A stretch of 64,000 bases of DNA from a bacterium (GCA_021823625.1 JAKANS010000005.1:18631-82630); one strand, 5' to 3'. Shown: positions 27,075 to 35,467, counted from the stretch's first letter. The notes: generated by a model not told the origin, from the letters alone. Numbers and translations: made by a program.

Positions 27075-27170
27075 GCCGAACCAAACACTGCACGGAATGG
27101 CGGCCCCGCGACGCCGGTTGCCAACCCGTGAGTTGTGACGGGGCCGCCATCGGTGAGCCGGTCGTTGGCC
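27075..27170 (+). other. attC recombination site of an integron cassette (second)
   Basis: 96-bp imperfect palindrome: R'' GCCGAAC (27075-27081) and R' GTTGGCC (27164-27170); the stem contains the perfect 12-base pair ATGGCGGCCCCG (27097-27108) and CGGGGCCGCCAT (27139-27150), and flanking boxes CTGCACGG and CGGTGAG pair with offset bases. R'' and the AAAC spacer resemble the first site. It lies 7 bases after hicA and 17 bases before the next small gene. Confidence 0.78.
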
Positions 27171-27187
27171 GGACTTGAACCTGTGAG

Positions 27188-27367
27188 ATGAGCAAGGTCT
27201 TTGCAGTGGTGCTGGGGATTTGTTTTGTCGCGCTGGGCCTGGCGACGTTGTGCTTCGCCTGGCAACGCCCCACGATCTACGGTCTGGCGGTTGGCCCGCT
27301 GTTCTTGGTGGCGGGAGTCGCGTGTTTCTTTCACCGCGGGTCTCCCAACCGCCGCCGCCCCGATTGA
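27188..27367 (+). CDS. Small two-helix membrane protein, possible third cassette gene (59 aa)
   Basis: ATG at 27188, 59 residues: MSKVFAVVLGICFVALGLAT then a Trp/Gln/Arg turn, GLAVGPLFLVAGVACFF and a basic tail HRGSPNRRRPD. Two membrane helices of about 20 residues with a positively charged C-terminus. It starts 17 bases downstream of an attC site in the expected cassette orientation. No attC could be recognised after it. Function unknown. Confidence 0.5.
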   Translation: MSKVFAVVLGICFVALGLATLCFAWQRPTIYGLAVGPLFLVAGVACFFHRGSPNRRRPD

Positions 27368-27457
27368 CCGGAGCCTGAATCCACGACCGTTGCTGTCCCG
27401 GCGCGGCCGGCCATTGCCAACAGCAGACCGATCACCAAGCCGCCAGGCACGCTTAAA

Positions 27458-27644
27458 CCCGAAAACCGAAGTCGAGTTGGGGAGCGCACGCGCCCCGCGT
27501 GCGGTTTTCGGCGCCTTCGCCGAAAAAGGCTTTGGCCAGAAACCGTGCGCCCACCGCCTGGACCGGGCAGGCCCAAGGCGCTGGACGCGAGGCGCGTCCC
27601 GCCACACCCGAGGGCGGGCGTGCTCCCCAACTTCGGAATTCGGG
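27458..27644. repeat. 187-bp palindromic dispersed-type repeat
   Basis: Imperfect inverted repeat with outer arms CCCGAAAACCGAAGT...TGGGGAGC (27458-27484) and GCTCCCCAACTTCGGAATTCGGG (27622-27644). A second stem inside reads GGTTTTCGGCGCCTTCGCCGAAAAA. The element fills most of the 314-base gap between the small membrane gene and the stop of the M28 peptidase gene. The 'GGGGAGC..CGCG..TTTTCGGCG..CGCCGAAAA..GCTCCCC' wording is familiar from intergenic repeats of this phylum (recollection, not searched). Confidence 0.6.
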
Positions 27645-27681
27645 TTAAAGGGAGTCGGAGTCGAGCGAGTCAATGCACCGC

Positions 27682-29328
27682 TTATCCCGATGGATGCGTG
27701 CCACCCTCAACTGGCGCCGGGATGGATGCGCCCGTGTTCCCGGAAAGCGCGCGACGCCCGCGCGGCGCACAGACCAACCCGGTGGCCAGCGCGATCAGGC
27801 CCAGCGAAACCGGGGCGACGCCGATGGTGACCGCCTGGTTGACCAGGTAAAGCGTGCCCGCGAGCAGCAGCGGCGCCGGCATGGCGGTCAGCACCGCGCG
27901 CAGGAAAGTTCGAACGGCACTCTCTTCTCCGCCGGGCACCAACAGAGCGAGCGTTCCCAGCAATGTCGGCCAAAGGAAGACGTAAGCTGCGGCGGGCACG
28001 AACCACGCCGAAACGAGAGTCAAGGCCAGCCACGGCAATAACCCGCCCGCGAGTCGTTCTTCAGGACTCAGGCCGCGCAGCAGCCAAACGTTCAAGCCCA
28101 GCGTGAGCAGCACTGTCCCCAGGGCGAGGCCCGCCAGGTAGCCGTCCTCGAAAGGCAGTCCAACCACAAATGGGCCGCGACCGGCCGGATGGTAGGCCTG
28201 ACGGAGCAGCGCAACGGCGAGGAACCCCAGTCCCGCGGCCAGAACGAAGGACAAGAGACTAACGCCCAGGCTGCCGAAGCTCCGGCCCAGACGCAGCGAT
28301 CGTCGCCGCCGCCAGCACGCCACGACGAAAAGGACGGGCGTCAAACATGCCAGTGCCGCGGCCAGGGCTTGCGGGTAATGGACCAGCCAACCGCGCCACA
28401 GCGGAAAGTAAGTCGCCTCGCCGGCATCTTTGAGTTCCTCCAGTTCGGCCGGGGTGGCTCGGCCCAGGGCGGTGGTCAAAGGCAGAAGATAAGAGCCATA
28501 GTGTTGCAGTGTGCGCCGGCTGAGGTTGTCCGGTGTGTCCCGCGGCGTGTGGTAGTATTCGAGTCCGCCCACGAAGGCGAAGTTCATCCCCGTGCAACCG
28601 GCCTTCAGGAACACAGAGAAATCTGTGTCGTTGGGCAAGCGGCGATAGACTTCCCGGGAGAACGAACAGGCGACCGGATAGGGACAATGCCGGTTGAGCA
28701 GCGCGATCAGCCGGTCCGCGCCGGGGCTGGATTCGAACATCAAAACCGGGCCGTGGTTGCCGCGGGCTTCCAGGTTCAGGACGACGCGGACGTCACGCCA
28801 GAGTTCGGAGTACTCCTGAACGAAGGCGCGGGCCCCCAGCAACCCGTGTTCCTCCCCGTCGGTGAACAGAACCGCGACGCGGTTGCGCAGCGGGGGACCG
28901 GCTCGCAGCGCGCGTAAGGTTTCCAGAATGGTGGCAACGCCGCTGGCGCAGTCGGCCGCCCCCGGCCCACGCGGCACGGAGTCGTAGTGGGACACCAAGA
29001 GAATGACCGGTCGGCTGGCGTCGGTTCCGGCGAGTTCGCCGTAGAGGTTGCCGAGCTTGAGTCCGCCTTGCTCACCCGGAAGTTCACGCACGGTCAGTCC
29101 CAGCTTGGACAGATCTGCCTTCAAGTAGGCCCGGACGCGAAGGTTCTCCGCTGTGCCAGCGGGGTGGAGTTCCCGGGCCATGGCGCTGACATGTTGCCAG
29201 GCGCGCTCGGCGGAAAAGGCGTTCTCCGGTGCCTCGATCGGCAGCGGGGCAGGTAGCCACGCCCCGGAGAGGCCCAAGGCGACAGCAAGAGAACCCAGCG
29301 TTAGGCCAAGAACACCGGAGGATTTCAT
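27682..29328 (-). CDS. M28-family zinc aminopeptidase with C-terminal membrane domain
   Basis: 548 residues from ATG at 29328 (MKSSGVLGLTLGSLAVALGLSGAW, uncleaved or signal helix). Peptidase domain to about residue 300 with the co-catalytic zinc ligands in place: His114 (LVSHYDSVP), Asp126 (GPGAADCASG), catalytic Glu159 and ligand Glu160 (DGEEHG), Glu187 (NLEARG) and His260 (EYYHTPRDT). After about residue 315 come seven or so hydrophobic helices (ALAAALACLTPVLFVVACW and following), the layout of Fxna/ERMP1-like membrane aminopeptidases. Probably an envelope peptidase with the active site outside the cytosol. Stand-alone gene. Confidence 0.88.
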   Translation of the reverse strand: MKSSGVLGLTLGSLAVALGLSGAWLPAPLPIEAPENAFSAERAWQHVSAMARELHPAGTAENLRVRAYLKADLSKLGLTVRELPGEQGGLKLGNLYGELAGTDASRPVILLVSHYDSVPRGPGAADCASGVATILETLRALRAGPPLRNRVAVLFTDGEEHGLLGARAFVQEYSELWRDVRVVLNLEARGNHGPVLMFESSPGADRLIALLNRHCPYPVACSFSREVYRRLPNDTDFSVFLKAGCTGMNFAFVGGLEYYHTPRDTPDNLSRRTLQHYGSYLLPLTTALGRATPAELEELKDAGEATYFPLWRGWLVHYPQALAAALACLTPVLFVVACWRRRRSLRLGRSFGSLGVSLLSFVLAAGLGFLAVALLRQAYHPAGRGPFVVGLPFEDGYLAGLALGTVLLTLGLNVWLLRGLSPEERLAGGLLPWLALTLVSAWFVPAAAYVFLWPTLLGTLALLVPGGEESAVRTFLRAVLTAMPAPLLLAGTLYLVNQAVTIGVAPVSLGLIALATGLVCAPRGRRALSGNTGASIPAPVEGGTHPSG

Positions 29329-29570
29329 GGCTGGAAAGCTTGCTCGCCCGGCCGGCACAGGACAAGACGCAACGCCGCTGCCATCGCCGGCGCACCAACG
29401 GCACAAGTTCGCGTGGCGGGTGCGAGGGTGAGGCCCAAACTGGCTCCGCTCTGGCGGAACCGTGCGGGTGCCGGTGGTGAGGCTCGCTTTGTCGATGCCA
29501 GTGGGAACCGAACCGCGGATGCTGGGGACGTGGCTTGCGGGCGAGCGCGAGTGCCGGCACTTTGCGCGGC

Positions 29571-31133
29571 ATGGACGATCTCGGCCACTTGGACGAACTC
29601 ATGATCTGCCGGCTCGACACCAGCCGTCGGCAGGTTTCGCCGTGCACCATTGTGATCTTCGGGGCGAGCGGCGACCTCACCGCGCGCAAGCTCATCCCCG
29701 CGCTCTATCACCTGCACGGCAAAAAGCTCCTGCCCGAGCCGGTCCGCATTCTCGGCTTTGCCCGCCGGCCGAAGACGGACGAGTCATGGCGCGCGGAACT
29801 CTTCGGCGAGCTGCAAAAGTATTCGCGCACCCAGCCGGTCGATGTGGCGCGCTGGGAGGCCTTCGCCGCCAACCTCGGTTATTGCCAGGGCGACCTGAAC
29901 GACCCGGAATCCTATCGCCGCCTGGCCGCGCGGCTGAACACGCTGTCGCCCGCCGAATTGGGCCGCAATCGCCTCTTTTACCTGGCCACGTCGCCCAGCC
30001 AGTTTGCGGAAGTAACCGAGCGCCTCGACGCCGCCAGTCTGCTGCACCGTGACGAGCAGCCGCCGTTCTGGCAGCGCGTGGTGGTCGAGAAGCCGTTCGG
30101 GCATGACCTCGCTTCGGCGCGGGCGTTGAACCAGGAACTCGTTCAGTTCGCCCATGAAGGCCAGATCTTCCGCATCGACCACTACCTCGGCAAAGAGACC
30201 GTCCAGAACATCCTCATGTTCCGGTTCTCGAACGCGATCTTCGAGCAACTCTGGTCGCGCCAGTCGGTGGATCACGTCCAGATCACCGTGAGTGAGAAAC
30301 TCGGGGTGGGCGCGCGCGGCGGTTACTACGAGGAAGCCGGCGCGCTGCGCGACATGGTGCAAAATCACCTGCTCCAGGTGCTCTCGCTCGTGGCGATGGA
30401 ACCGCCGGTGTCGCTCGACGCGGAGGCCATCCGCGACGAAAAGGTCAAGCTGTTGAAATCGATCCGGCCAGTGGCACCGGAGGCAGCCGGCCGCCAGGTG
30501 GTGCGCGGTCAGTACACGGCCGGCCAGGTCGATGGCCAACCCGCGCCCGCCTACCGCCAGGAACCCAAGGTGCGGCCGGACTCGAACGTCGAGACCTTCG
30601 CCGCGCTGCGGCTGCTGGTGGACAATTGGCGTTGGGCGGGCGTGCCGTTTTATCTCCGCACCGGCAAAAATCTGCCGCTCAGCGCGAGCGAGGTGCGCGT
30701 GCAGTTCCGGCCGACGCCGAACGTGCTCTTCGCCGCTCAGTGCGGGCCGCGACTCGACGCGAACGTGCTCACGCTCCGGCTCCAACCGAACGAAGGCATT
30801 TCACTCCGCTTCAATGGCAAGGTTCCCGGCGCGAGCATGACCGTGCGGCCGGTCCGAATGCATTTCGGGTACGACGCGGAGTTTGGCGCGTACACCCCGG
30901 AGGCCTACGAGCGGCTGCTGCTCGACGCGCTCGAAGGCGATGCCACGCTGTTCATCCGCCGCGACGAAGTCGAAGCCGCGTGGACGTTTGTGGATGGCAT
31001 CCGCGCGGCCTGGGACGACGCGCCGCTGGGCGAAGGCGAGTTTTATCCGGCGGGCACTTGGGGGCCGGCCGCGGCGGATGAGTTGCTGGTCCGCGATGGT
31101 CGCCAGTGGCGCAACCCGCAACCGGTGACCTGA
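29571..31133 (+). CDS. zwf: Glucose-6-phosphate 1-dehydrogenase
   Basis: Oxidises glucose-6-phosphate to 6-phosphogluconolactone with NADP(+), entry of the oxidative pentose-phosphate pathway. 520 residues from ATG at 29571. NADP-binding motif IVIFGASGDLTARKLIPAL (about 28-46), substrate-binding EKPFGHDL, active-site signature RIDHYLGKE (His about 203), and the C-terminal domain (RTGKNLPLSASEVRVQFRP). The N-terminal 20 residues before the Rossmann fold are longer than in E. coli Zwf. The lactonase gene follows 264 bases downstream, separated by a palindromic repeat. No 6-phosphogluconate dehydrogenase gene is in the window. Confidence 0.95.
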   Translation: MDDLGHLDELMICRLDTSRRQVSPCTIVIFGASGDLTARKLIPALYHLHGKKLLPEPVRILGFARRPKTDESWRAELFGELQKYSRTQPVDVARWEAFAANLGYCQGDLNDPESYRRLAARLNTLSPAELGRNRLFYLATSPSQFAEVTERLDAASLLHRDEQPPFWQRVVVEKPFGHDLASARALNQELVQFAHEGQIFRIDHYLGKETVQNILMFRFSNAIFEQLWSRQSVDHVQITVSEKLGVGARGGYYEEAGALRDMVQNHLLQVLSLVAMEPPVSLDAEAIRDEKVKLLKSIRPVAPEAAGRQVVRGQYTAGQVDGQPAPAYRQEPKVRPDSNVETFAALRLLVDNWRWAGVPFYLRTGKNLPLSASEVRVQFRPTPNVLFAAQCGPRLDANVLTLRLQPNEGISLRFNGKVPGASMTVRPVRMHFGYDAEFGAYTPEAYERLLLDALEGDATLFIRRDEVEAAWTFVDGIRAAWDDAPLGEGEFYPAGTWGPAAADELLVRDGRQWRNPQPVT

Positions 31134-31184
31134 GCGGCGCCGCCTGGCCTGGTGGGGCAAGACTCCGTCGAGCCGTGCATTTGG

Positions 31185-31330
31185 GCCACTGAGGCGCGGA
31201 GACACAGAGTGGGAATTCGGCAAGCAGGAAAGCAGGAAAAGCCTGCCGGCAATTGCTCAGTGTCTGGATTCTCGCTTTCCTGCTTTCCTGAGTTCCAAAT
31301 TCAATCTTTGTGTCTGGGTGACTCCGTGGC
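31185..31330. repeat. 146-bp palindromic repeat between zwf and pgl
   Basis: Outer arms GCCACTGAGGCGCGGAGACACA (from 31185) and the near-complement ending TGTGTCTGGGTGACTCCGTGGC (to 31330), then inner arms AAGCAGGAAAGCAGGAAA and TTTCCTGCTTTCCTG. The arms contain the 'CACAGAG..AGACACAG' wording of intergenic repeats seen in this phylum (recollection). It separates two genes of one pathway and could act as an mRNA-stabilising or attenuating hairpin. Confidence 0.6.
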
Positions 31331-31397
31331 CGTGGCTTGCAGCCGCCTTGGGCGCGTTTGCGGACTGCCGCCGATTGGTTCAGTTTGGCGCTGTCCA

Positions 31398-32111
31398 ATG
31401 GCTGAAATCTTCCGTTTTGCTTCGGCTGATGCACTGGCCATCGCGGCGGCGCGACGCCTCGTTGGTTTGATCGGCGACGCGCTAACCAGTCGCACGCCGT
31501 TCGTCATCGCGCTTTCGGGCGGCCGGATTGCCCGGCCGTTCTACGAGGCGGTCGTGGCCGAATCGTCGCGGGCCGGAGCAATTTGGAAGCGCGTTCGGTT
31601 TTGTTTCGCGGACGAGCGGTGCGTGTCGCCGGATCATCCCGACAGCAATTTCGCCGTGGCGCAGCGGCACTTGTTCACGCCGCTCGGTCTCGCGCCGGGT
31701 CAGGTGCTGCGGTTGCGGGGTGAAATCGAGTCGGCGATGGCCGTGGTCGAGGCTGAGCGTGCGTTGCGCCAGCTTGCACCGGTCGAAAATGGTCTGCCGG
31801 TGCTCGACCTGGTCTGGCTCGGGATGGGTGAGGACGGCCACGTGGCGTCGCTGTTCCCGAACGCCGGGGTCGAAATCGTCGAAAGCCGCGCGGTTTACCG
31901 GCCGGTCATCGGCCCCAAACCGCCGCCGCAGCGCCTGACGCTGACCTTCGCCATGCTGGCCGCCGCGCGCGAGGTGTGGGTGCTGGCCACCGGCCCCGGC
32001 AAGGGTGCGGCGTTGGCGGAATCGCTGCGGCCCGACGGCCAGACGCCGCTGGCGCGCGTCTTGCGCGCGCGCACCCACACCACTGTCTTCACCGATCTCG
32101 CCGTGGCCTGA
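31398..32111 (+). CDS. pgl: 6-phosphogluconolactonase (SOL/DevB type)
   Basis: Hydrolyses 6-phosphogluconolactone to 6-phosphogluconate, the step after Zwf. 237 residues from ATG at 31398 (MAEIFRFASADALAIAAARRLV). Family landmarks: ALSGGRIARPFYEAV (usually SGGSTP), FCFADERCVSPDHPDSNFAVAQRHL, and LDLVWLGMGEDGHVASLFPN with the catalytic region GMGEDGHVAS, then RLTLTFAMLAAAREVWVLATGPGKG. All catalytic landmarks are intact. The context downstream of zwf supports the call. Confidence 0.93.
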   Translation: MAEIFRFASADALAIAAARRLVGLIGDALTSRTPFVIALSGGRIARPFYEAVVAESSRAGAIWKRVRFCFADERCVSPDHPDSNFAVAQRHLFTPLGLAPGQVLRLRGEIESAMAVVEAERALRQLAPVENGLPVLDLVWLGMGEDGHVASLFPNAGVEIVESRAVYRPVIGPKPPPQRLTLTFAMLAAAREVWVLATGPGKGAALAESLRPDGQTPLARVLRARTHTTVFTDLAVA

Positions 32112-32204
32112 AAGCGCGCCACGAACCCGCGTCGAACGCGACGCAGGTCAAGCTTTCGGCGAGCGGGTCTGGACAGCCGCGGCGCCCACCATCAGTTTTG
32201 GCTC

Positions 32205-33506
32205 ATGCTCCGTTGGCGAACACTTATCGCAGCAGCCGTAGCGGTGGCCGCGCACCTGGCCGCGCAAAACCTGCCGGACTACGAGCTGCCGCCGATCAAC
32301 TACTCGACCGCCCTTGCCAGCAACACGGTCTCGCGGCTGCAAGCGCGGCTCGACGCGGGCCGCGGCCGCCTGCCGCTGGGCGAACCCACGGCCTGTTTGC
32401 GCGAGCTGCTCGCCGCGTTGGAGGCGCCGGTCGCGTCGCAGGTGCTGGTGTTTTCCAAAACGAGCCTGCAACGCGCGCTGATCGAGCCGCGCCGGCCGCG
32501 GGCCATCTACTTCTCCGAGGACGCGTACGTCGGCTGGGTGCCCGGCGGTTTGATGGAGGTCGCCGTCACCGACCCGCAACTCGGGCTGACGTTTTACCGC
32601 TTCGATCCGCGCGACACCACGCAGCCGGTGCGCTTCGCGCGCGACGCGGATTGCCTGTCCTGCCATGCCGGCTCGCTCACGCGCGACTGGCCGGGCCTGA
32701 TGGTGCGCTCGGTTTTTCCGGACGCGCACGGCGAGCCGATCGTTTCGGCGGGCACGTTCCTGATCGGCCACGACAGTCCGCTGAGCGAGCGTTGGGGCGG
32801 TTGGTACGTGACCGGCACGCATGGCGCGGCGCGACATCTGGGCAACGCGATCGCCACCGAGGCAGCCGGCGGCGCCACGCTGGATCGCGAAGCAGGCGCG
32901 AACGTGACGAACCTCGCGGGCTATTTCGCGACGAACCAGTATTTGCGGCCGGACAGCGACATCGTGGCGTTGATGGTGCTCGAACATCAGGTGGGAATGC
33001 ACACCCGGCTGGCGCAAGCCGCCCTGCGGGTCCGCAAATGGATGGCCTACCAGCAGAATCTCCAGCGCGAACTCAAGGAGCCGGTCACCGACGTGCCGGA
33101 AGGCACGGCGCGGCGGGTGGTCGAGACCGAAGCCGGTCGGATTGTCGAACACCTGCTCTTCTGCGACGAAGCGTCGTTGCCGGCAAACGGGGTTCACGGC
33201 GCCGGAGATTTTGAGCGGGCGTTTTGCCGGAACAAATGCGCCGACCCGCGCGGTCGGAGCTTGAAGGACTTCGATTTGCGCACGCGGCTGTTCGCCTGGC
33301 GGTGCAGTTACATGATTTACTCGCAGGCGTTCGACGCTCTGCCGCCGGCGCTCAAGGCGTGCGTGTACCAGCGCCTGAAAGCCGTGCTGACGGCGTCGGA
33401 GCCGCCGAAGCGTTTCGCGCACCTGTCCGCGGCGGAGCGCACCGCCATTGGCGAAATCCTGCTGGCGACGAAGCCGGACTTGAAGGCCGCGTGGACGGAC
33501 CATTGA
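32205..33506 (+). CDS. Exported single-heme c-type cytochrome-like protein of unknown function
   Basis: 433 residues; the ATG at 32205 gives a signal peptide (LRWRTLIAAAVAVAAHLAAQ, cleavage about 20). One CxxCH heme-attachment motif, CLSCH, at about residue 150 (DADCLSCHAGSLTRDWPGL). Other conserved-looking segments: SKTSLQRALIEPRRPRAIYF, YVGWVPGGLMEVAVTDPQLG, FLIGHDSPLSERWGGWYVTGTHG, and a helical second half with LEHQVGMHTRLAQAALRVRKW and DFDLRTRLFAWRCSYMIYSQAFDALP. Proteins of this layout are widespread in Planctomycetes and Verrucomicrobia without assigned function (from memory). A periplasmic electron-transfer role is inferred from the heme motif only. Confidence 0.75.
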   Translation: MLRWRTLIAAAVAVAAHLAAQNLPDYELPPINYSTALASNTVSRLQARLDAGRGRLPLGEPTACLRELLAALEAPVASQVLVFSKTSLQRALIEPRRPRAIYFSEDAYVGWVPGGLMEVAVTDPQLGLTFYRFDPRDTTQPVRFARDADCLSCHAGSLTRDWPGLMVRSVFPDAHGEPIVSAGTFLIGHDSPLSERWGGWYVTGTHGAARHLGNAIATEAAGGATLDREAGANVTNLAGYFATNQYLRPDSDIVALMVLEHQVGMHTRLAQAALRVRKWMAYQQNLQRELKEPVTDVPEGTARRVVETEAGRIVEHLLFCDEASLPANGVHGAGDFERAFCRNKCADPRGRSLKDFDLRTRLFAWRCSYMIYSQAFDALPPALKACVYQRLKAVLTASEPPKRFAHLSAAERTAIGEILLATKPDLKAAWTDH

Positions 33507-33559
33507 TTCGCACAATTTACGTACTTTGGGCGGCGCGCCGGCTTGCCGCCGGCTGGGCG

Positions 33560-33600
33560 GGGTCCACCGGCCCCAAGCCGGTCACAGACCGGCGCTCCAC
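33560..33600. repeat. Short GC-rich dispersed-type repeat
   Basis: GGGTCCACCGGCCCCAAGCC then GGTCACAGACCGGCGCTCC. The nested palindrome GGTC..GACC and the wording recur, as far as I remember, in intergenic DNA of related genomes. It occupies part of the 213-base gap before the GYF-domain gene. Confidence 0.4.
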
Positions 33601-33719
33601 TCCTTCGGCCGTCTGTGTGGGTTGTGAATTACTCGGGTTAACCGGCACACGGCGCGATTGGCGCCCCGAATCAGCGCGGCGCTTGACGCCCTTGGTTCGC
33701 GGCCAACACACTCGCCGCC

Positions 33720-34715
33720 ATGTTCAAGATGATCGGCGGCGACGGCCGTGAGTACGGCCCGGTGACCGCGGACCAGTTGCGACTCTGGATTCTGGACCAT
33801 CGCGCGAACGGCCAGACGATGGTCCAACCGGTGGGCAGCCTGGATTGGGTTCCGCTCGGCAGCCTGCCCGAGTTCGCCGAAGCGCTCGCCTCCGCGGCGC
33901 AACCCCACGGCGTTCCGCCACCGAAACCGTTGCCAGTCGTCGCGGAGGCGGAAGCCCCCACGCCGTTCGCGCCCGTTGTCGCTCCGGTGGCGGCCGGTGA
34001 ACTGCACATCTTCGATTGTCTGGAGCGCGCCTGGCTTCTGTTGCAGCGGCATTTCCTCCTCATCGCCGGCGCCGCCTTGGTGGTGTGGGGCGTGCAGACT
34101 CTTTCCGCGCTGGGCGGCTGTGCCGGTGGACTGGTCAGACTGGCTATTTCGGGCCCGCTCTATGGGGGCTTGTCGGTGCTGGTGCTTGGCCTCGCGCGCG
34201 GCCGATCGACTGGCCTCGGCGATTTGTTCGCGTGCTTCGGCGAACGGTTTCTGCCGTGCCTGGCGATCTGGCTGGTCACGGAGATTCTTTCCCAACTGGG
34301 ACTTGCGCTGTGCCTTTTGCCCGGCATTTTCCTGAGTGTGGTCTGGGCATTCAGCCTGCCGCTGACGGCTGACCGCGGCCTCGGCTTCGGCGAGGCGATC
34401 CGCACCAGTTGGCGCGCGGTGCTGCCCCGGTTTTTCACCGTCCTGGGTTTGCTGGCGCTGGCCTTTCTGCCGGTCGTCGTGTTCGCGGCTTACAGCAGCG
34501 TGACGATGGCGGTGCATGCAATGGACGTGCTGGGACCGGTGGGCGCGTTCGATTTCGCGCGGTTGCAGGAAAAACTCCCGGAACTGGCCAGCCACGCGGC
34601 CCGGATCGGATTTCAACAACAGATGGTGCTGCTCTTAAATTTGCCGTTTGCCTGGGCCGCGCTGATGACCGCGTATGAAGATCTCTTCGGCCGGCGTTCC
34701 GCCCAAGCTGCTTGA
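33720..34715 (+). CDS. GYF_2 (DUF4339)-domain membrane protein
   Basis: 331 residues. The N-terminal 50 residues are a GYF_2 domain (MFKMIGGDGREYGPVTADQLRLWILDHRANGQTMVQPVGSLDWVPLGSLPEF), followed by a Pro/Ala linker (60-95) and a membrane domain with about six helices (FLLIAGAALVVWGVQTLSAL, LCLLPGIFLSVVWAFSLPL, FFTVLGLLALAFLPVVVFAAYS and others). GYF_2 domains often bind proline-rich peptides. The membrane half resembles DUF975-like/glycerophosphodiester phosphodiesterase membrane domains (LPGIFL...FSLPLTADRGLGFGEAIRTSW). The 3' end overlaps the next gene by 41 bases. Confidence 0.8.
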   Translation: MFKMIGGDGREYGPVTADQLRLWILDHRANGQTMVQPVGSLDWVPLGSLPEFAEALASAAQPHGVPPPKPLPVVAEAEAPTPFAPVVAPVAAGELHIFDCLERAWLLLQRHFLLIAGAALVVWGVQTLSALGGCAGGLVRLAISGPLYGGLSVLVLGLARGRSTGLGDLFACFGERFLPCLAIWLVTEILSQLGLALCLLPGIFLSVVWAFSLPLTADRGLGFGEAIRTSWRAVLPRFFTVLGLLALAFLPVVVFAAYSSVTMAVHAMDVLGPVGAFDFARLQEKLPELASHAARIGFQQQMVLLLNLPFAWAALMTAYEDLFGRRSAQAA

Positions 34716-35058
34716 CCGCCCCACCGCCTGGGCTTGCACGGTCACGAACCTGGTCACGCTGCCGGGGTTGGGCAGCCTGGCCGCCCGGCGCAAGGTTGGC
34801 TACGCGCAAGCCGGGCTGGCGCTGGCAGGCTTCGCGCTGACGATGTGGTGGATGCTCCGCACGCTGTTGGACTGGTTCGCGTCCGGCGAATTGAAGGCGG
34901 AATTGAACTCGACGCTTCTGATCGGCCTGCTCGGTGTGCTCGTGTTCGGGTTGGCCTGGCTCTGGGCGCTGGCCACGAGTCTGCAATTACACCGGGAGGC
35001 CCGGCAAAATGAACGCGCTGCCGAAAGCTCAAAGCCCGAATCTGCCGCCGCTCCTTGA
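34675..35058 (+). CDS. Small membrane protein overlapping both neighbours (127 aa)
   Basis: Starts at ATG 34675 inside the end of the GYF_2 gene and ends inside the DUF2752 gene. 127 residues: N-terminal TAWACTVTNLVTLPGLGSLAARRKVGYAQAGLALAGFALTMWW and a second helix STLLIGLLGVLVFGLAWLWAL, then a charged tail. The LPGLGS..A.RK.GY.Q..LA motif is reminiscent of small TM2-like proteins that accompany GYF_2 and DUF2752 genes. Function unknown; the membrane topology and the conserved-looking LPGLGSLAARRK segment support a real gene. Confidence 0.7.
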   Translation: MKISSAGVPPKLLDRPTAWACTVTNLVTLPGLGSLAARRKVGYAQAGLALAGFALTMWWMLRTLLDWFASGELKAELNSTLLIGLLGVLVFGLAWLWALATSLQLHREARQNERAAESSKPESAAAP

Positions 35059-35467
35059 ACGGCGCGTGCCTTCGGCCCCGCGCGGCAACCGCTGGCCGGT
35101 GGTCGCCTTCGCGGTGTGCCTGCTGGCGCTGGGCGGACTGCGCCTCGCCGTGGCGTGGAACCTGCCTTTGCCGGGATGCCGGTTTCACGCGGTGACCGGC
35201 CTGCCCTGCATGTCCTGCGGATCCACCCGCGCGGCGCTGGCGTTGACGCGCGGTGAGTGGCTGGAGGCGTTGCGTTGGAACCCGCTGGCCGTCGCCGGTT
35301 TTGTGGCGGTGGCGGTGGCTTTCCTGCTTTGGTGCGCGGACGCCGCCTTCGGTTCGCGATTTCTACGCGCGGCGCGTCAAAGGCTGGGGTGCTTGCCCGG
35401 CTGGCGTTTGTTCGCCGCAGCGGTGGCGCTGAACTGGATTTACTTGCTCTTCAGCGGGGGGCGTTGA
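35009..35467 (+). CDS. DUF2752 family membrane protein
   Basis: 152 residues from ATG at 35009. Diagnostic DUF2752 core: LPLPGCRFHAVTGLPCMSCGSTRAALALTRGEWLEALRWNPLAV (family consensus CPF...TGLPCPGCG.TR....L..GD...AL..NPL). Three membrane helices: VVAFAVCLLALGGLRLAVAW, AVAGFVAVAVAFLLWC and WRLFAAAVALNWIYLLF. The Cys pair CMSC is conserved in the family. It overlaps the previous gene by 50 bases, so the three membrane-protein genes form one compact operon. Function of the family is unknown. Confidence 0.85.
   Translation: MNALPKAQSPNLPPLLERRVPSAPRGNRWPVVAFAVCLLALGGLRLAVAWNLPLPGCRFHAVTGLPCMSCGSTRAALALTRGEWLEALRWNPLAVAGFVAVAVAFLLWCADAAFGSRFLRAARQRLGCLPGWRLFAAAVALNWIYLLFSGGR

Noticed and set aside
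27368..27457. An attC site after the last small membrane gene
   Set aside because: No R''/R' pair of the type seen at the other two sites; only a short GC-rich dyad.
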